64,000 nucleotides of DNA, taken from contig OX595985.1 of assembly GCA_951394045.1 (NCBI GenBank), forward strand, positions 4,650,001 through 4,714,000, given 5' to 3'. The stretch is from Nitzschia sp. DOCU1 (Eukaryota > Bacillariophyta > Bacillariophyceae > Bacillariales > Bacillariaceae). Below the pieces are notes generated by a model. That model saw only the letters and a program-made list of their open reading frames with translations, ran no database searches and was not told the DNA's origin. This document shows, piece by piece, positions 1-16,731 of the stretch (the first letter of the stretch is position 1; every line of letters begins with the position of its first letter). Position numbers and translations under genes: made by a program.

Positions 1-1464
1 AATGTCCCTGTACCCGCTGTGCGCCAGGCCCTAGAACCCATGCTTTCGTGGTTCCGCGTGGCCCTGACGAAGGAGGACGCCGCAGCAACCGAGTCCGTGT
101 TGAACGTGGAATGGGATGCTGCCCCGATGGACCCAGCGTTGATATCTTTCATGCGCAAACGCTTGGCAAACACCCTGGGCGATACAGCACCCGTTGGGCC
201 CCGGCCTCCGCCTGCACCTCCGGCGGTGGTGGCCGCCCCGCTAGCTCTCACAAGGGAACTCATTGAGTCAATGAAGCCCAAAACGGAGAAGGGCCTAACG
301 GAGAGCCAAAAAGGAAAAATCCGCGCAGCAGGGTCCATTCCCCTGGGGGAATTCGACATCGCCTGCCCCGGATATTATGAGAAATGGTGCAAGGATGGAA
401 AGACCAAGCAATCAGCCAAGGACTGGCTGAGCCATTTCCTCAAGAAGATTACCCCGGCCAACCTGATGTACCCGGGGGACATCTACGTGTCTGACGACAT
501 GGCCACCGATATCCATCGCCTGGACTTCGGTCGGGAAGGCGACCTATCGTTCCGCAACTGCCACCGAGGTCTGACGCCCCTCATGTGCCCGACCATCTCG
601 CGTTTGCAACGAGAGGAACGCGACGCCAAGAGGGCCCGCTTGGATCTGGCAACCAGTACTACTACCGACGATGTAGAGGCGGCCGAGACGAACCCGGGCG
701 CGCTCCCCACGACGTATCACGAATTGAGACAACAACTCATGTCCTACATTCGGATTTTGGACGTGGTCTGCGGAGAGCAGTGTGCCCACCGATACGAGGT
801 GCTCCAGGCAGTGCAATTCTTGTCGGCTCGCAGCCAACAGTTCGAGGGGATGAGCCGACGGAAAATCCTCTACATCCTGTGGGAGATTCATGCGGACGCC
901 TGGTCGTTCTTCCAGTCCATGGTCGGCCTGCAAGAGGACGACGATGCTCTGCCCCGGTCCAGTTTGTCACTGATGAACCGGTACCTGAAGCAGGGCAACA
1001 TTCCCATGACGATGGAGGCCGTGCCAGAGATGGAGTTTTTGGGCCTAGCTGGCGAGGGCCTGGTTGGCGAAGGCCCCACCCCGACGGTGGCGGCGGCGGC
1101 CGGACGGGCGACCGAAGCCCTTTTTGTGCAGCCGTACCAGGGGCCCTACAAGAATCCAAGCCTGCCTGCAGAGCTAGCCCAAGCAGTCAAGGAGGCGGTG
1201 ACCAAGCACCCTGGGCTCACTATTCCCCAGTTGCTGGCAGCCTACCCCGACAAACTGAAGCTTAGCGAGATCACAACGGGGCGACGGGGCATGCAGTGCC
1301 TAACGTACAATCTTCTGGGTGGCTGTTCGAACCCCCGGTGCCGATACAAACACACGTTGACGACCCAGCCCCCTGGTCGGGTCCAAGAAGTGGTGGCCAA
1401 ACTAGCGCCGGTCCTGCAAGAGGTGGTGACCAATGGACTCGGCAATAGAGCCAGACGGGCCTGA
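1..1464 (+). CDS. Gag-like protein of YR retrotransposon, N-terminus outside window
   Basis: The frame is open from base 1, so the true start lies upstream. The visible part is about 487 residues. The C-terminal region has one zinc-binding motif, C-x8-C-x4-C-x3-H near residues 432-450, close to the CCCH RNA-binding finger (C-x8-C-x5-C-x3-H). An Ala/Pro-rich linker comes before it. Position before RT/RNase H and the nucleic-acid-binding finger support a nucleocapsid role, packaging element RNA into cytoplasmic particles. I recognise no capsid fold by eye. The frame ends in TGA at 1462-1464. The RT frame continues in the same phase with no other stop in between. Confidence 0.6.
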   Translation, partial: NVPVPAVRQALEPMLSWFRVALTKEDAAATESVLNVEWDAAPMDPALISFMRKRLANTLGDTAPVGPRPPPAPPAVVAAPLALTRELIESMKPKTEKGLTESQKGKIRAAGSIPLGEFDIACPGYYEKWCKDGKTKQSAKDWLSHFLKKITPANLMYPGDIYVSDDMATDIHRLDFGREGDLSFRNCHRGLTPLMCPTISRLQREERDAKRARLDLATSTTTDDVEAAETNPGALPTTYHELRQQLMSYIRILDVVCGEQCAHRYEVLQAVQFLSARSQQFEGMSRRKILYILWEIHADAWSFFQSMVGLQEDDDALPRSSLSLMNRYLKQGNIPMTMEAVPEMEFLGLAGEGLVGEGPTPTVAAAAGRATEALFVQPYQGPYKNPSLPAELAQAVKEAVTKHPGLTIPQLLAAYPDKLKLSEITTGRRGMQCLTYNLLGGCSNPRCRYKHTLTTQPPGRVQEVVAKLAPVLQEVVTNGLGNRARRA

Positions 1465-1491
1465 CCGGCCCGGGCCCCGGCACCCCTCTTC

Positions 1492-3909
1492 TTGCAGGTG
1501 ACGAGCCAACCAGTGCCCCCTGCTCTAAGAAAAGCCGTGGTCCGGCCCTTAACCGAAGTAGATCTGTTGTTGCCCTCGATGCCGAGGATCCTGCGCATTC
1601 CCACCCCCAAAATGGTGACTGCCCCCAAACTGGTGGTGGCACAGCGGGAGCGGGCGAGCGCGGAGGCCAGCAGCGACAGAACAAAAGGCAAAGGTAAGGG
1701 CCGAAACCAGCGGAGACAAAGCGGAAAGAGGCGGAGCCTACTCCAGCCCCAAGTTGGGGACGAGCGCCACCCATTCATCAAGAAACTTAAGAGATGGGCA
1801 ACCGATGGCGTCCCCGTCGACTGTGGGGAAGATTGGGATTGGTCAGTCATCGAAACGGCGGTGGAAAGAGGCCCACACCGGAGCGCCTTGACGAAGGAGA
1901 GCATAGCCCTGTTCCAAGAGGATGTAGCCTACCAAGTGGCGGCAGGGTTCTCGGAAATCATGAGCTGGGACCAAGTGAAACGGCTGCGACCTAGCCGGCT
2001 AAAAATATCCCCAGTGGCTGCAGTGCCGCAAAGAAACCGACGGGCCCGCATCGTGCTGGACCTATCCTTCCCTGTGTACCCGGGAGCGACAGGACCAAAA
2101 GGAGCTCAACCAATCCAAGCCGGAGTGAACGAGACGACCCAATGCATGGCTCCCACGCGCCCAGTCAAGGAGCTGGGAAATGTGATGTGGAGGATCCTGG
2201 ACCTGATGGATAAGGCCGACGAGGACGAGGAGGTCGCCTTCCAGAAAATCGACCTCTCGGATGGATACTGGCGGATGGTAGTCAACCACCACGAGCGTTG
2301 GAATTTTTGCTACGTGCTCCCGGCCCCCGCGGGCGACCCCATCCAAATTGTCGTCCTGTCAGTGCTCCAGATGGGATGGACAGAAAGTCCAGGATACTTC
2401 TGTGCAGCCACGGAGGTCGTCCGAGACAACACGGCCAATGACATCCAAGCGGGACGACAACGGCAGCCCCACGAGTTGGAGGAGTATCTCGACCCCACTG
2501 TGACCATGAAAAGGAGCCGGAGCGACGATCCGGTTCACGGCGAGTTTGTGTTCGTGGATGACTTCATCAACGCGGCCGTGGAGAACGGCACTGGGACGCT
2601 GCTGAAACTCATCTCAAGGACCACGCTCCACAACATTCACGAGATATTCCCGCCCACAAGGATAACCGGCCACGAGGGCGGCAAGGATCCCATCTCCCTC
2701 AAAAAGCTCCAAAAGGGAGACGGGCGATGGGACCATGAGAAGGAAATCCTTGGTTTTGTCCTGGACGGTCGAGCCAAAACGGTTCGGGCGACCAAAGACA
2801 AAACTCTGGAAATCATCCAAGAAATTCGGAGGATCCTCAAAAAGAAACGAGCCCCGTTTAAGCGCTTCCAGACGTTGCTGGGCCGAGTCCGACACATCGC
2901 GATCATTTTCCCCGGAGTGCGTGGGTTGTTTTCGCCACTGAATCGGCTCCTCGGCACGAAGCCACCCCACATTGGGCTCGGATCGGGATCCGAAAACAGA
3001 GCGGCATTTCTAGACATGGCGGCCTTGCTGGAAGAACTAATCGTCCGCCCAACCCATGTCCGGGAATTGCTGCAGGGCAACGAAGCGCACCTAGGCTTCA
3101 CGGATGCGTCCGCCGATGGAGCAGGAGGAGTATGGTTTGGACCGGAGCTCCCCAACCCGATCGTCTGGCGCATTCAATTCCCTCCAGACATTCGCCAAGA
3201 CGTGGTGTCATTTGCAAACCCGCTGGGGCGCCTGACGAACAGTGACTTGGAACTGGTCGCAGTCATCCTGCATAAAGCCGTACTCAACAGGGTGGTGGCC
3301 CCCGCCCACCGGCGGGCGGGCGTGTTCTCAGACAACTCTGCAGCCGTGGGTTGGGGGCGGCGATTGGCCTCCAAGAGCAAGGAGGAAGTGTCTGGCCGAC
3401 TGTTGCGGGGAATGGCCGCGGTGCAACGCGGCACGCACGCTGGCCCGACCACAATCGCCCACATCGAAGGAACCACCAACTCGATGGCGGATTTTGCTTC
3501 TCGCAGTCTCAACTTGTCGCAAACGATGTTTCTAACAACCTTTGCCCAACGTTTTCCCTTACCACAGGCGAACTCCTGGCAACCAATAGAGGCACCGGCC
3601 ACCATGCTCTCGGCCGTCTTATCGACTCTGCGTGGCAAACGATTGCCACTGCGACAGTGGATGGAAGCGAGCGGGCCAAATGGTGGACCAACTGGCGCGC
3701 CTTCTGTGATGAATTCGGTCGACCCGACCCCTACCTCGGCGATATCTCGGCGGCAGCCCGGACCTCCTTCCTACTGGCCTTTGCTGTCCGGGTCAGGCAA
3801 GGCTACTACGGCCGAGGAGTTGCGGTCAAGGCTCAAACCCCAGAGACGGCGCTTCGCCTCGTTTGTCAGAGATTCGTGCTGGACGGACGACCTGACCCTC
3901 GGAGAGTGA
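1492..3909 (+). CDS. Reverse transcriptase / RNase H of YR retrotransposon
   Basis: RT motifs are clear: motif A with DLSDGYWRM (about 2260-2290), motif B with MGWTESPGYF (about 2370-2400) and motif C FVFVDDF, a VDD active site, near 2550. RNase H follows with its acidic residues in GFTDASADGAGG (about 3100), DLELVAV, FSDNSAAVGW and a late ADFAS. This RT-RH pairing is typical of DIRS-order elements. The protein copies element RNA to DNA. There is no ATG near the start. Residues can be read in phase from just after the gag TGA at 1464, so synthesis by UGA readthrough is the simplest reading, with internal initiation as the alternative. The 3' part overlaps the YR frame by several hundred bases. 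Confidence 0.85.
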   Translation: MQVTSQPVPPALRKAVVRPLTEVDLLLPSMPRILRIPTPKMVTAPKLVVAQRERASAEASSDRTKGKGKGRNQRRQSGKRRSLLQPQVGDERHPFIKKLKRWATDGVPVDCGEDWDWSVIETAVERGPHRSALTKESIALFQEDVAYQVAAGFSEIMSWDQVKRLRPSRLKISPVAAVPQRNRRARIVLDLSFPVYPGATGPKGAQPIQAGVNETTQCMAPTRPVKELGNVMWRILDLMDKADEDEEVAFQKIDLSDGYWRMVVNHHERWNFCYVLPAPAGDPIQIVVLSVLQMGWTESPGYFCAATEVVRDNTANDIQAGRQRQPHELEEYLDPTVTMKRSRSDDPVHGEFVFVDDFINAAVENGTGTLLKLISRTTLHNIHEIFPPTRITGHEGGKDPISLKKLQKGDGRWDHEKEILGFVLDGRAKTVRATKDKTLEIIQEIRRILKKKRAPFKRFQTLLGRVRHIAIIFPGVRGLFSPLNRLLGTKPPHIGLGSGSENRAAFLDMAALLEELIVRPTHVRELLQGNEAHLGFTDASADGAGGVWFGPELPNPIVWRIQFPPDIRQDVVSFANPLGRLTNSDLELVAVILHKAVLNRVVAPAHRRAGVFSDNSAAVGWGRRLASKSKEEVSGRLLRGMAAVQRGTHAGPTTIAHIEGTTNSMADFASRSLNLSQTMFLTTFAQRFPLPQANSWQPIEAPATMLSAVLSTLRGKRLPLRQWMEASGPNGGPTGAPSVMNSVDPTPTSAISRRQPGPPSYWPLLSGSGKATTAEELRSRLKPQRRRFASFVRDSCWTDDLTLGE

Positions 3910-4697
3910 ACTCGCAAGGGAAAGACCTGGACCTCCCATTCCAACGCCTACTAGCGGATTTCAAGCGCAGCGACACCCCAGCGCGGCCTCAACTAGCGCT
4001 CCCGTACTCAACGATCAAACTTGCAGTGGCCCAACAACGAGCAATGGCAACGCCCATGGGCAGCGCTACAGCCGACCTCATCCTGATTGGGTTCTTCTTC
4101 TTGCTCAGGGCAGGCGAATACACGGCGGACATCAGCACCCACAAACGCACCGTCCAATTCCGATGAAAGGATGTGCGGCTCTGGCGGGGACTCGAACTCT
4201 TGTCCCATGCGGCACCACCACAAATCCTGCTGCAGGCGACGGGCGCAACACTATACTTTGAGGACCAAAAGAATGCACAGAAAGGCGGCACCATCCATCA
4301 GTACGCCATCAGTGACCGCCTCAATTGCCCGGTCCAAGCCTTGGCACGACGCATTGGGGCCCTGCAACACCACCATGAGGACACACCCATCAGCCTCGTC
4401 CCTCCGGCGGCCCACATAACCTCCCATGAGATCACAACGGCCCTCCGCATGGCAGCTACGGCCGACGGTTTGCTCACAAAAGGCTACACATTGGCCCGAA
4501 TTAGCACCCATTCGCTGCGAGCCAGCGGGGCGATGGCGATGAAAATGGCCGGACGAACGCCCGACGAAATCATGAAACTCGGACGATGGTCGAGCACCAC
4601 ATGGATGACCTACATCCACTCACAAATTGGGGCCCTCACGGCGGGCATCTCCGAAGAAATGGCCACCCACCGCATATTCCACAACGTGGGTGGCTAG
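3351..4697 (+). pseudogene. Tyrosine recombinase of YR retrotransposon, interrupted by one TGA
   Basis: This frame lies one phase off the RT frame and overlaps it from 3351 to 3909. It holds the YR catalytic set: Arg in FFFLLRAGEYT (about 4110), the H-x-x-R box in STHSLRASGA (about 4510), and Trp then Tyr in GRWSSTTWMTYIH (about 4580-4620), Tyr being the nucleophile. It would integrate the circular DNA product. A TGA at 4164-4166 splits it within VQFR-stop-KDVRLW; homology on both sides continues in the same phase, so this is one nonsense change. There is no suitable ATG near the 5' end. An intact relative probably makes YR by frameshifting from RT or from an internal start. Confidence 0.8.
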
Positions 4698-4919
4698 ATT
4701 TGAGAACAAATTGGGCCCAGCTAGCCTCCCCCCCCCCCCCCCACCGATGTCCCCGACACGATACTGCCTTCTGCTCCCTAGCTGGGCCACTCGGTCCCGA
4801 ATATTACCGGTCCATGGGTTTCCGGGCGCCCCGACGGCGCCAAATACACCCAGGTGCCTAGCTACGCTCTCTATTGTGCTGGGGGGTCCACTTCTGGAAT
4901 CCGCTAGGGCGGATCAGAG

Positions 4920-5142
4920 GGCGAAATTGTGAAGAAAGAGCAGACAGGTCCCACTGGCAGGACCGAAGACTCGATCTAAACCTATAAGCCCTGTCTGAGA
5001 CCCACCACCAGTATGAGTAGGAATAGGGAGGGATGGAATAGGACTAGTGGCGGCTTCTCACAAAAAGTTGGAAGTCCGATGCGTCCCCTTGGGAATACAG
5101 GCACCGAGCCGAGACAACGTGTAGCAGCCTATCTGCGATAGG
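4920..5142 (+). repeat. Split direct repeat, copy B1
   Basis: This 223-bp segment recurs at 5384-5606, offset 464 bp, and I saw no mismatches. It begins GGCGAAATTG, about 220 bp after the YR stop, and ends CTGCGATAGG. The preceding base differs between the copies (G against T), which fixes the left edge. It is the first B block of the B1-A2-B2 end of the YR element. Confidence 0.85.
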
Positions 5143-5383
5143 CACAGCGCACGTAAGGCGAGTCTCGGATGACCCCACCGGGCGTGCAACGAGCCGCCCG
5201 GTGCTGTCCGGCCAGTCTGCCCTCGTGTAGGACGTTGACGACCAACCGAAGTAGCAGCGACATGCCCGCAAATCGAATGGACGACGATGCAGCCCTGAAA
5301 TGGCAGCAGCGCCGCGTTCGATTGCAACCATAGTATTTCCATCACAGGCAAACAAGTTTGCAAGACCCGCCCTCCACACCCTT
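5143..5383 (+). repeat. Split direct repeat, A2 segment between B1 and B2
   Basis: This 241-bp segment separates two identical 223-bp repeats. In Ngaro/PAT architecture it should match the extreme 5' end of the element (A1), which is outside this window, so the call is by position only. No convincing gene lies in it. Confidence 0.6.
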
Positions 5384-5606
5384 GGCGAAATTGTGAAGAA
5401 AGAGCAGACAGGTCCCACTGGCAGGACCGAAGACTCGATCTAAACCTATAAGCCCTGTCTGAGACCCACCACCAGTATGAGTAGGAATAGGGAGGGATGG
5501 AATAGGACTAGTGGCGGCTTCTCACAAAAAGTTGGAAGTCCGATGCGTCCCCTTGGGAATACAGGCACCGAGCCGAGACAACGTGTAGCAGCCTATCTGC
5601 GATAGG
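5384..5606 (+). repeat. Split direct repeat, copy B2, and right end of the YR element
   Basis: Second copy of the 223-bp block at 4920-5142. Identity stops after GATAGG at 5606, where unrelated host sequence begins, so 5606 marks the right boundary of the element. Confidence 0.8.
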
Positions 5607-5949
5607 TGATATTAGCAGGCATACTTCAATTTTTGAGGGCGTATGACTACGTAGACTTCGTTGATGGCCTACCAGAAAATACAACTCCGGTTGCATTTTA
5701 CTAATAATACTACGGTAGACCCGGCGCGCGGCAGCCCCCCCCACCCCGTAGCAAGAGGCTCTGCTGGCTGAGAGCGAGAAACATATTTGTGACGTAGCGC
5801 CACATTTTCGTTCTCTCCAATGGAACATCGCAAAATGTGCTTTTCCTCCAGCCATCATAACGTAACTGTTCGATGAACAAGGTGACAATGCCTACTGCTT
5901 CTTGTTGATAGGTCGTCCTTGAAATCTGGTATCTCGGTGTGCTGTCATC
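5607..5949 (+). promoter_or_regulatory. Host 5' flank of the plastid coiled-coil gene
   Basis: No gene is visible in these 343 bases. They form the upstream region of the gene at 5950. A TGACGT core at about 5790 resembles bZIP/CRE sites, which are known in diatom CO2-responsive promoters, but one hexamer is weak evidence. A short C-run lies near 5735. The YR element ends at 5606, so part of the original promoter may have been displaced. Confidence 0.3.
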
Positions 5950-8103
5950 ATGAGGATCAGCTCATTCCCAGCAATCGCCGCTTTCGTGGCGCCGACGCAC
6001 CACTCCTCCTACTCGTCGTCGTTCCGGCCAGGTTCGACGCGTTTACACTGGATTCCTCCCACTGTAATTCTTGCTGATGACGAAATGCAGCTTATGGAAA
6101 CTCCGACCCAGCCAGAGCTAGTCTTGATTGCGCCTAGCCCCCCTTCGACGGCCGAACTTGCAGCTCCATCAAACTCGGAGGGCAAGTCCAGGAAGGTACC
6201 GCTGCTGGGCGAATTCGTGAGGGAATGGGTCAAAAAGGAAGCACCCGTGGCAACAAAGCAAATAAAAGCCACATTGACCGACTTAGAATCAAAGTTGCAA
6301 GAGGAAATGAAGGAAATCGACACGGAACTTTTACGAAGGTCCGACGAATTGAGAGACAAGGTGCTTGCCGAAACACCCGAACTCTCGCGGAGGTTACAGT
6401 CCAATTTAGATTCAATGTCGTCCAAACTAGAAAAGGAAATAAAGGACATTGATTGGGTCGGAATCTCTGCTTCAGTCAAAAATTCAATCAGTAGCGTCGA
6501 AGCGCGGCTAGCCGAAATTCAGGAACAAGTTGCACATGACGAAAAAGTACAATCTGCTTCGAAGGAACTGGAAAAGAAATTGCTGACGGGCTGGAAAAAT
6601 GATTGGAGAAAACTAGCGCTGGAAGTTCCCTCTTCTACTCCGGCCTCTTCACCAGAGGAGGCTGCAGAGAAGGTTTCAGGTATAAAGAAAGCTATGGAGG
6701 ACCTGAGGGGGTCTAGCGCAAGGTCATTAGAGCAGTATCAGGTGCAAGCCGCCAAAGATTTGGAGGACATGGTGACGATGGAACGATCACGATTACAGGC
6801 ACTTTATACGGAGGAGCTAGAGGATCTTCGCATGCAATTAGATGCGGCGAAAAAAGACATCGCTACGCTTGCGGAAGAGCATGCCAAGGAGATAGCATCG
6901 TTCGAAAAATCAAGCAGAGAAGCGATATCAGAGCAAGAAAAGGTTATTTTCGCTCTGAAAGCGGTGGGTGAAAGTCGGCTGGAAACGATCAAGCAAATGC
7001 AACAAGAGTTTTTAACCATGACATCAGATTATAACAATCAAGTGGAGGGACTGCAACGAAAGCACAGAGCAGAGATAGAAATGCTGCAGAGGCAGCTCGA
7101 GGAAAGCCTGAAGAGCTTCGAGACAAAGTACAAAGCAGAAAAAGAGCAATTGCTAGAAGACTTGGCAAGCAAGATATCCGAAATCGACACTCTCAGAGCT
7201 GCCGCCGAAAGAGAAAACTATGATTTCCAGAGGGAACTGAGCCAGACCCACATGGAGAACCAACAGAATTTGAAGGAACTAGCCACGATAAACGCTGAGT
7301 TGCAGCAAGCATTGGAAGAAAACTCAAAGCTAGCATCCGCGATAGCAGCGGCTGAACAGCAACAGGCTGATCTTCAGGAATTGCTTGAGGAAGCGAACTT
7401 GGAGAACAACAAATTGAAGGAAGATTCGGCGCGAGCATCCGACGAACTTGAAATGGCGAGAAAGGATAGATCAGACGCGGTGTCAGCCATGGTCGAAATT
7501 GAGAGAGAGAATGCTGGGCTACAGAAACAGCTCGAGGAAGTCAAAATGAAGAACGACAGAGAGAGTGACGAGTTGAAGAAAATATCTGATGAACTGAATC
7601 GAGTCCGTGAGGAGCAATCCAACCTGATTGAAGTAGCCGGTGAAAAGGCCAGACAAGAGGTAATTCAAAGAGCCAAGGAAGCCTTTGCTCGAGCAAGAAT
7701 TCAATACGACGCTTTGGGACAAGACTACGAAACCGCCAAACTGCGAATTGCGGAACTAGAAATGCAGTTAGAGGCGGGGGCGAGGGTTGACACACCCCAA
7801 ACTCCCAAAGAGTCTCAGGCAAGCTTGAAGGAGACAGGTTTAACCATACCCCCCACAGACATCGTCACGGACGAAGCATTGGAGAAGAAACTCAAAACCG
7901 AGTCCTTGCAGAACCTTGAGACCGGGAAAAATGAAAAAAATATCCGCAACTCCGAATCCAAACCAGCTGATAGCAGCGGTGAGGCAGGCAAAGAGGAAGT
8001 CATTAATGATTCGAAGGAGCGAATGGTTTCCAGTAGAGGTGACAATACAGACAAGGAGCAGGTGGCTGCGGACGAGATTGCAAGCCAGGAAGTCAAGGAA
8101 TAA
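5950..8103 (+). CDS. Predicted plastid-targeted long coiled-coil protein
   Basis: This is an intact 717-residue frame starting ATG at 5950 and ending TAA. The N-terminus MRISSFPAIAAFVAPTHH is a short signal peptide ending AIAA-FVAP. That fits the ASAFAP-type cleavage motif with an essential Phe which directs proteins into complex plastids of diatoms and relatives. A Ser/Arg-rich transit-like stretch follows. From about residue 85 to 615 the protein is almost continuous heptad-rich, Glu/Lys/Gln-rich coiled coil. The last 100 residues are acidic, low-complexity and probably disordered. I see no catalytic domain or membrane span after the leader. A structural or tethering role inside the plastid is inference. 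It is the one clearly intact host gene here apart from the recombinase and RusA genes. Confidence 0.8.
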   Translation: MRISSFPAIAAFVAPTHHSSYSSSFRPGSTRLHWIPPTVILADDEMQLMETPTQPELVLIAPSPPSTAELAAPSNSEGKSRKVPLLGEFVREWVKKEAPVATKQIKATLTDLESKLQEEMKEIDTELLRRSDELRDKVLAETPELSRRLQSNLDSMSSKLEKEIKDIDWVGISASVKNSISSVEARLAEIQEQVAHDEKVQSASKELEKKLLTGWKNDWRKLALEVPSSTPASSPEEAAEKVSGIKKAMEDLRGSSARSLEQYQVQAAKDLEDMVTMERSRLQALYTEELEDLRMQLDAAKKDIATLAEEHAKEIASFEKSSREAISEQEKVIFALKAVGESRLETIKQMQQEFLTMTSDYNNQVEGLQRKHRAEIEMLQRQLEESLKSFETKYKAEKEQLLEDLASKISEIDTLRAAAERENYDFQRELSQTHMENQQNLKELATINAELQQALEENSKLASAIAAAEQQQADLQELLEEANLENNKLKEDSARASDELEMARKDRSDAVSAMVEIERENAGLQKQLEEVKMKNDRESDELKKISDELNRVREEQSNLIEVAGEKARQEVIQRAKEAFARARIQYDALGQDYETAKLRIAELEMQLEAGARVDTPQTPKESQASLKETGLTIPPTDIVTDEALEKKLKTESLQNLETGKNEKNIRNSESKPADSSGEAGKEEVINDSKERMVSSRGDNTDKEQVAADEIASQEVKE

Positions 8104-8724
8104 GTGGAAGGTTTCATTTCTTCGTCGGGTCGAAGCTTAAAAAATTCGCTATACTAGCTAGTAATGGTCATCATTCTTACTTTGGAATAAAGGTGGAGCA
8201 CAGTGGTCACGCCAGCTACTTGCAAATTTCCCCTTGATTATTAGTATTGTACCCCGAAGTCGGCCAAAGATCCAATTGTTTTCATGACCTTCTTGGTCGG
8301 AAGATGCTTGGTGTCGGCTCAACTTCTGCAATGAAAAGATTTGTTGTTGCTCTAATGTAGTATGGTTGTTGGCATCATATGTTCAAGGAATTATTTTCAT
8401 CTCCACTTGCCACGGATTTGCTGATTCTTCAAGATATTGTGCTGTCAGATGAGGAGCAAAGAAGCACGAGTAAGAGAGGAAGCAGCCTCCAAGGCTCCGG
8501 ATTACCAAGGGAGGGAGGCCACCATGGGTTGGTTGGCAAATCTTCTTTGCCCCTCATTTAGCCTAGATTGGGTTATCAAGCAAGAAGCAAGACCTTGTGT
8601 GAAGAGAATCTTCCTGCAGGAGTTGGGTACAAATTTTGTTGCAAAGGAAAGTCTAATGCAGTATCCCACCCTCTACTTTAGTAGAGAGCAGTACCCTCTA
8701 GCTAGAGTACTCTCTGATGTGCAC
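8104..8724. other. Host intergenic region between convergent genes
   Basis: This holds the 3' flank of the coiled-coil gene (plus strand) and of the methyltransferase pseudogene (minus strand). The sequence is AT-rich. Open frames here are short and match nothing I recognise. Confidence 0.4.
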
Positions 8725-11063
<2,339 letters not shown>

Positions 11064-11065
11064 CG

Positions 11066-11075
11066 GTTTTAAAAC
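11066..11075. promoter_or_regulatory. Palindrome at primer-binding position, element A
   Basis: GTTTTAAAAC is a perfect 10-bp palindrome starting 2 nt after the LTR end. It occupies the place of the minus-strand primer-binding site but does not start with the TGG of a tRNA 3'-end complement. Confidence 0.6.
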
Positions 11076-11088
11076 TCCCGTTTGAAGG

Positions 11089-16147
<5,059 letters not shown>

Positions 16148-16678
16148 TGCAGTACACTGCTTTGCACGTCGACTCCTTCGAATGATTGTAGTCCAAAATT
16201 ATTAGTCTACTTAGTCATGTGTGACATCATGTGTGATGACGTAGCATGACGAAAGCGTTGCGCGCGGACGCGGACGCTAGGCCGGTCTCGGACATCGTCG
16301 GACAGGCCCATAACCTATTGACGTCACCGACGACGTGACGTTGCACGACACAGGCATCGCGCATGACTCCTGCTGGTCGAATGCCGATGAGATCCTAGTG
16401 TCAATGCCACCTAAGATCTGGCACCTCGATGACATTGAGGTAACTATACTTTATTCCAGAGTAGCTGACGACGTCCAAAGAACCCTAGTACAACGTCGTA
16501 GCTAGTTTACTACAAGATGCATCAACCTCCTGTTCGGATTGTTGTCGATGCATGTCAAAGGTCTCGACTCTACTAGAACTACGAGAGCCTACGAGACAAC
16601 TTGCATGAGAAATACATCTAGTTTTTAACTTAGCCATAATTTTCACAACTATTTCGATCCTACAAACGACGTAGTGCA
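16148..16678 (+). repeat. 5' LTR of element B
   Basis: 531 bp, TGCAGTACAC...GTAGTGCA. It holds a full TGACGTCA palindrome (about 16319-16326) and further ACGT cores, which are possible bZIP sites. Paired with 27202-27732. Confidence 0.95.
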
Positions 16679-16679
16679 T

Positions 16680-16691
16680 AGTGTTAACACT
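16680..16691. promoter_or_regulatory. Palindrome at primer-binding position, element B
   Basis: AGTGTTAACACT is a perfect 12-bp palindrome, 1 nt after the LTR. The identical 12-mer lies at the same place in element E. Confidence 0.65.
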
Positions 16692-16731
16692 GTACGACAA
16701 TCGTCGTGATCAAGACTAACTTACCAACAAG

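Larger units (their letters stand above)
1..5606 (+). mobile_element. Tyrosine-recombinase retrotransposon (Ngaro/PAT-like), 5' end outside window
   Basis: The element carries gag-like, RT/RNase H and tyrosine recombinase (YR) reading frames in that order and no DDE integrase. That is the signature of DIRS-order elements. The 3' end is built as B1 (4920-5142), A2 (5143-5383), B2 (5384-5606), with B1 and B2 appearing identical. This is the split direct repeat layout of PAT and Ngaro elements; true DIRS1 has inverted repeats. By that model A1, the partner of A2, should lie upstream of base 1. I see no methyltransferase domain after RNase H, which favours Ngaro over PAT. No TSD is expected, because YR elements recombine. 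The coding part is visibly GC-richer than the host DNA to its right. The copy looks defective because of a TGA in the YR gene. Confidence 0.85.

Noticed and set aside
1480..1500. Pyrimidine-rich CTCTTCTTGCAG resembles a 3' splice site between gag and RT
   Set aside because: Both frames are in the same phase across this point with only one TGA, and no matching donor was found. Readthrough or reinitiation is simpler.
4725..4745. C-homopolymer after the YR gene, with similar runs at 27766 and 57127
   Set aside because: Low-complexity runs. Only the 27766 run has a role, as the target-site duplication of element A.
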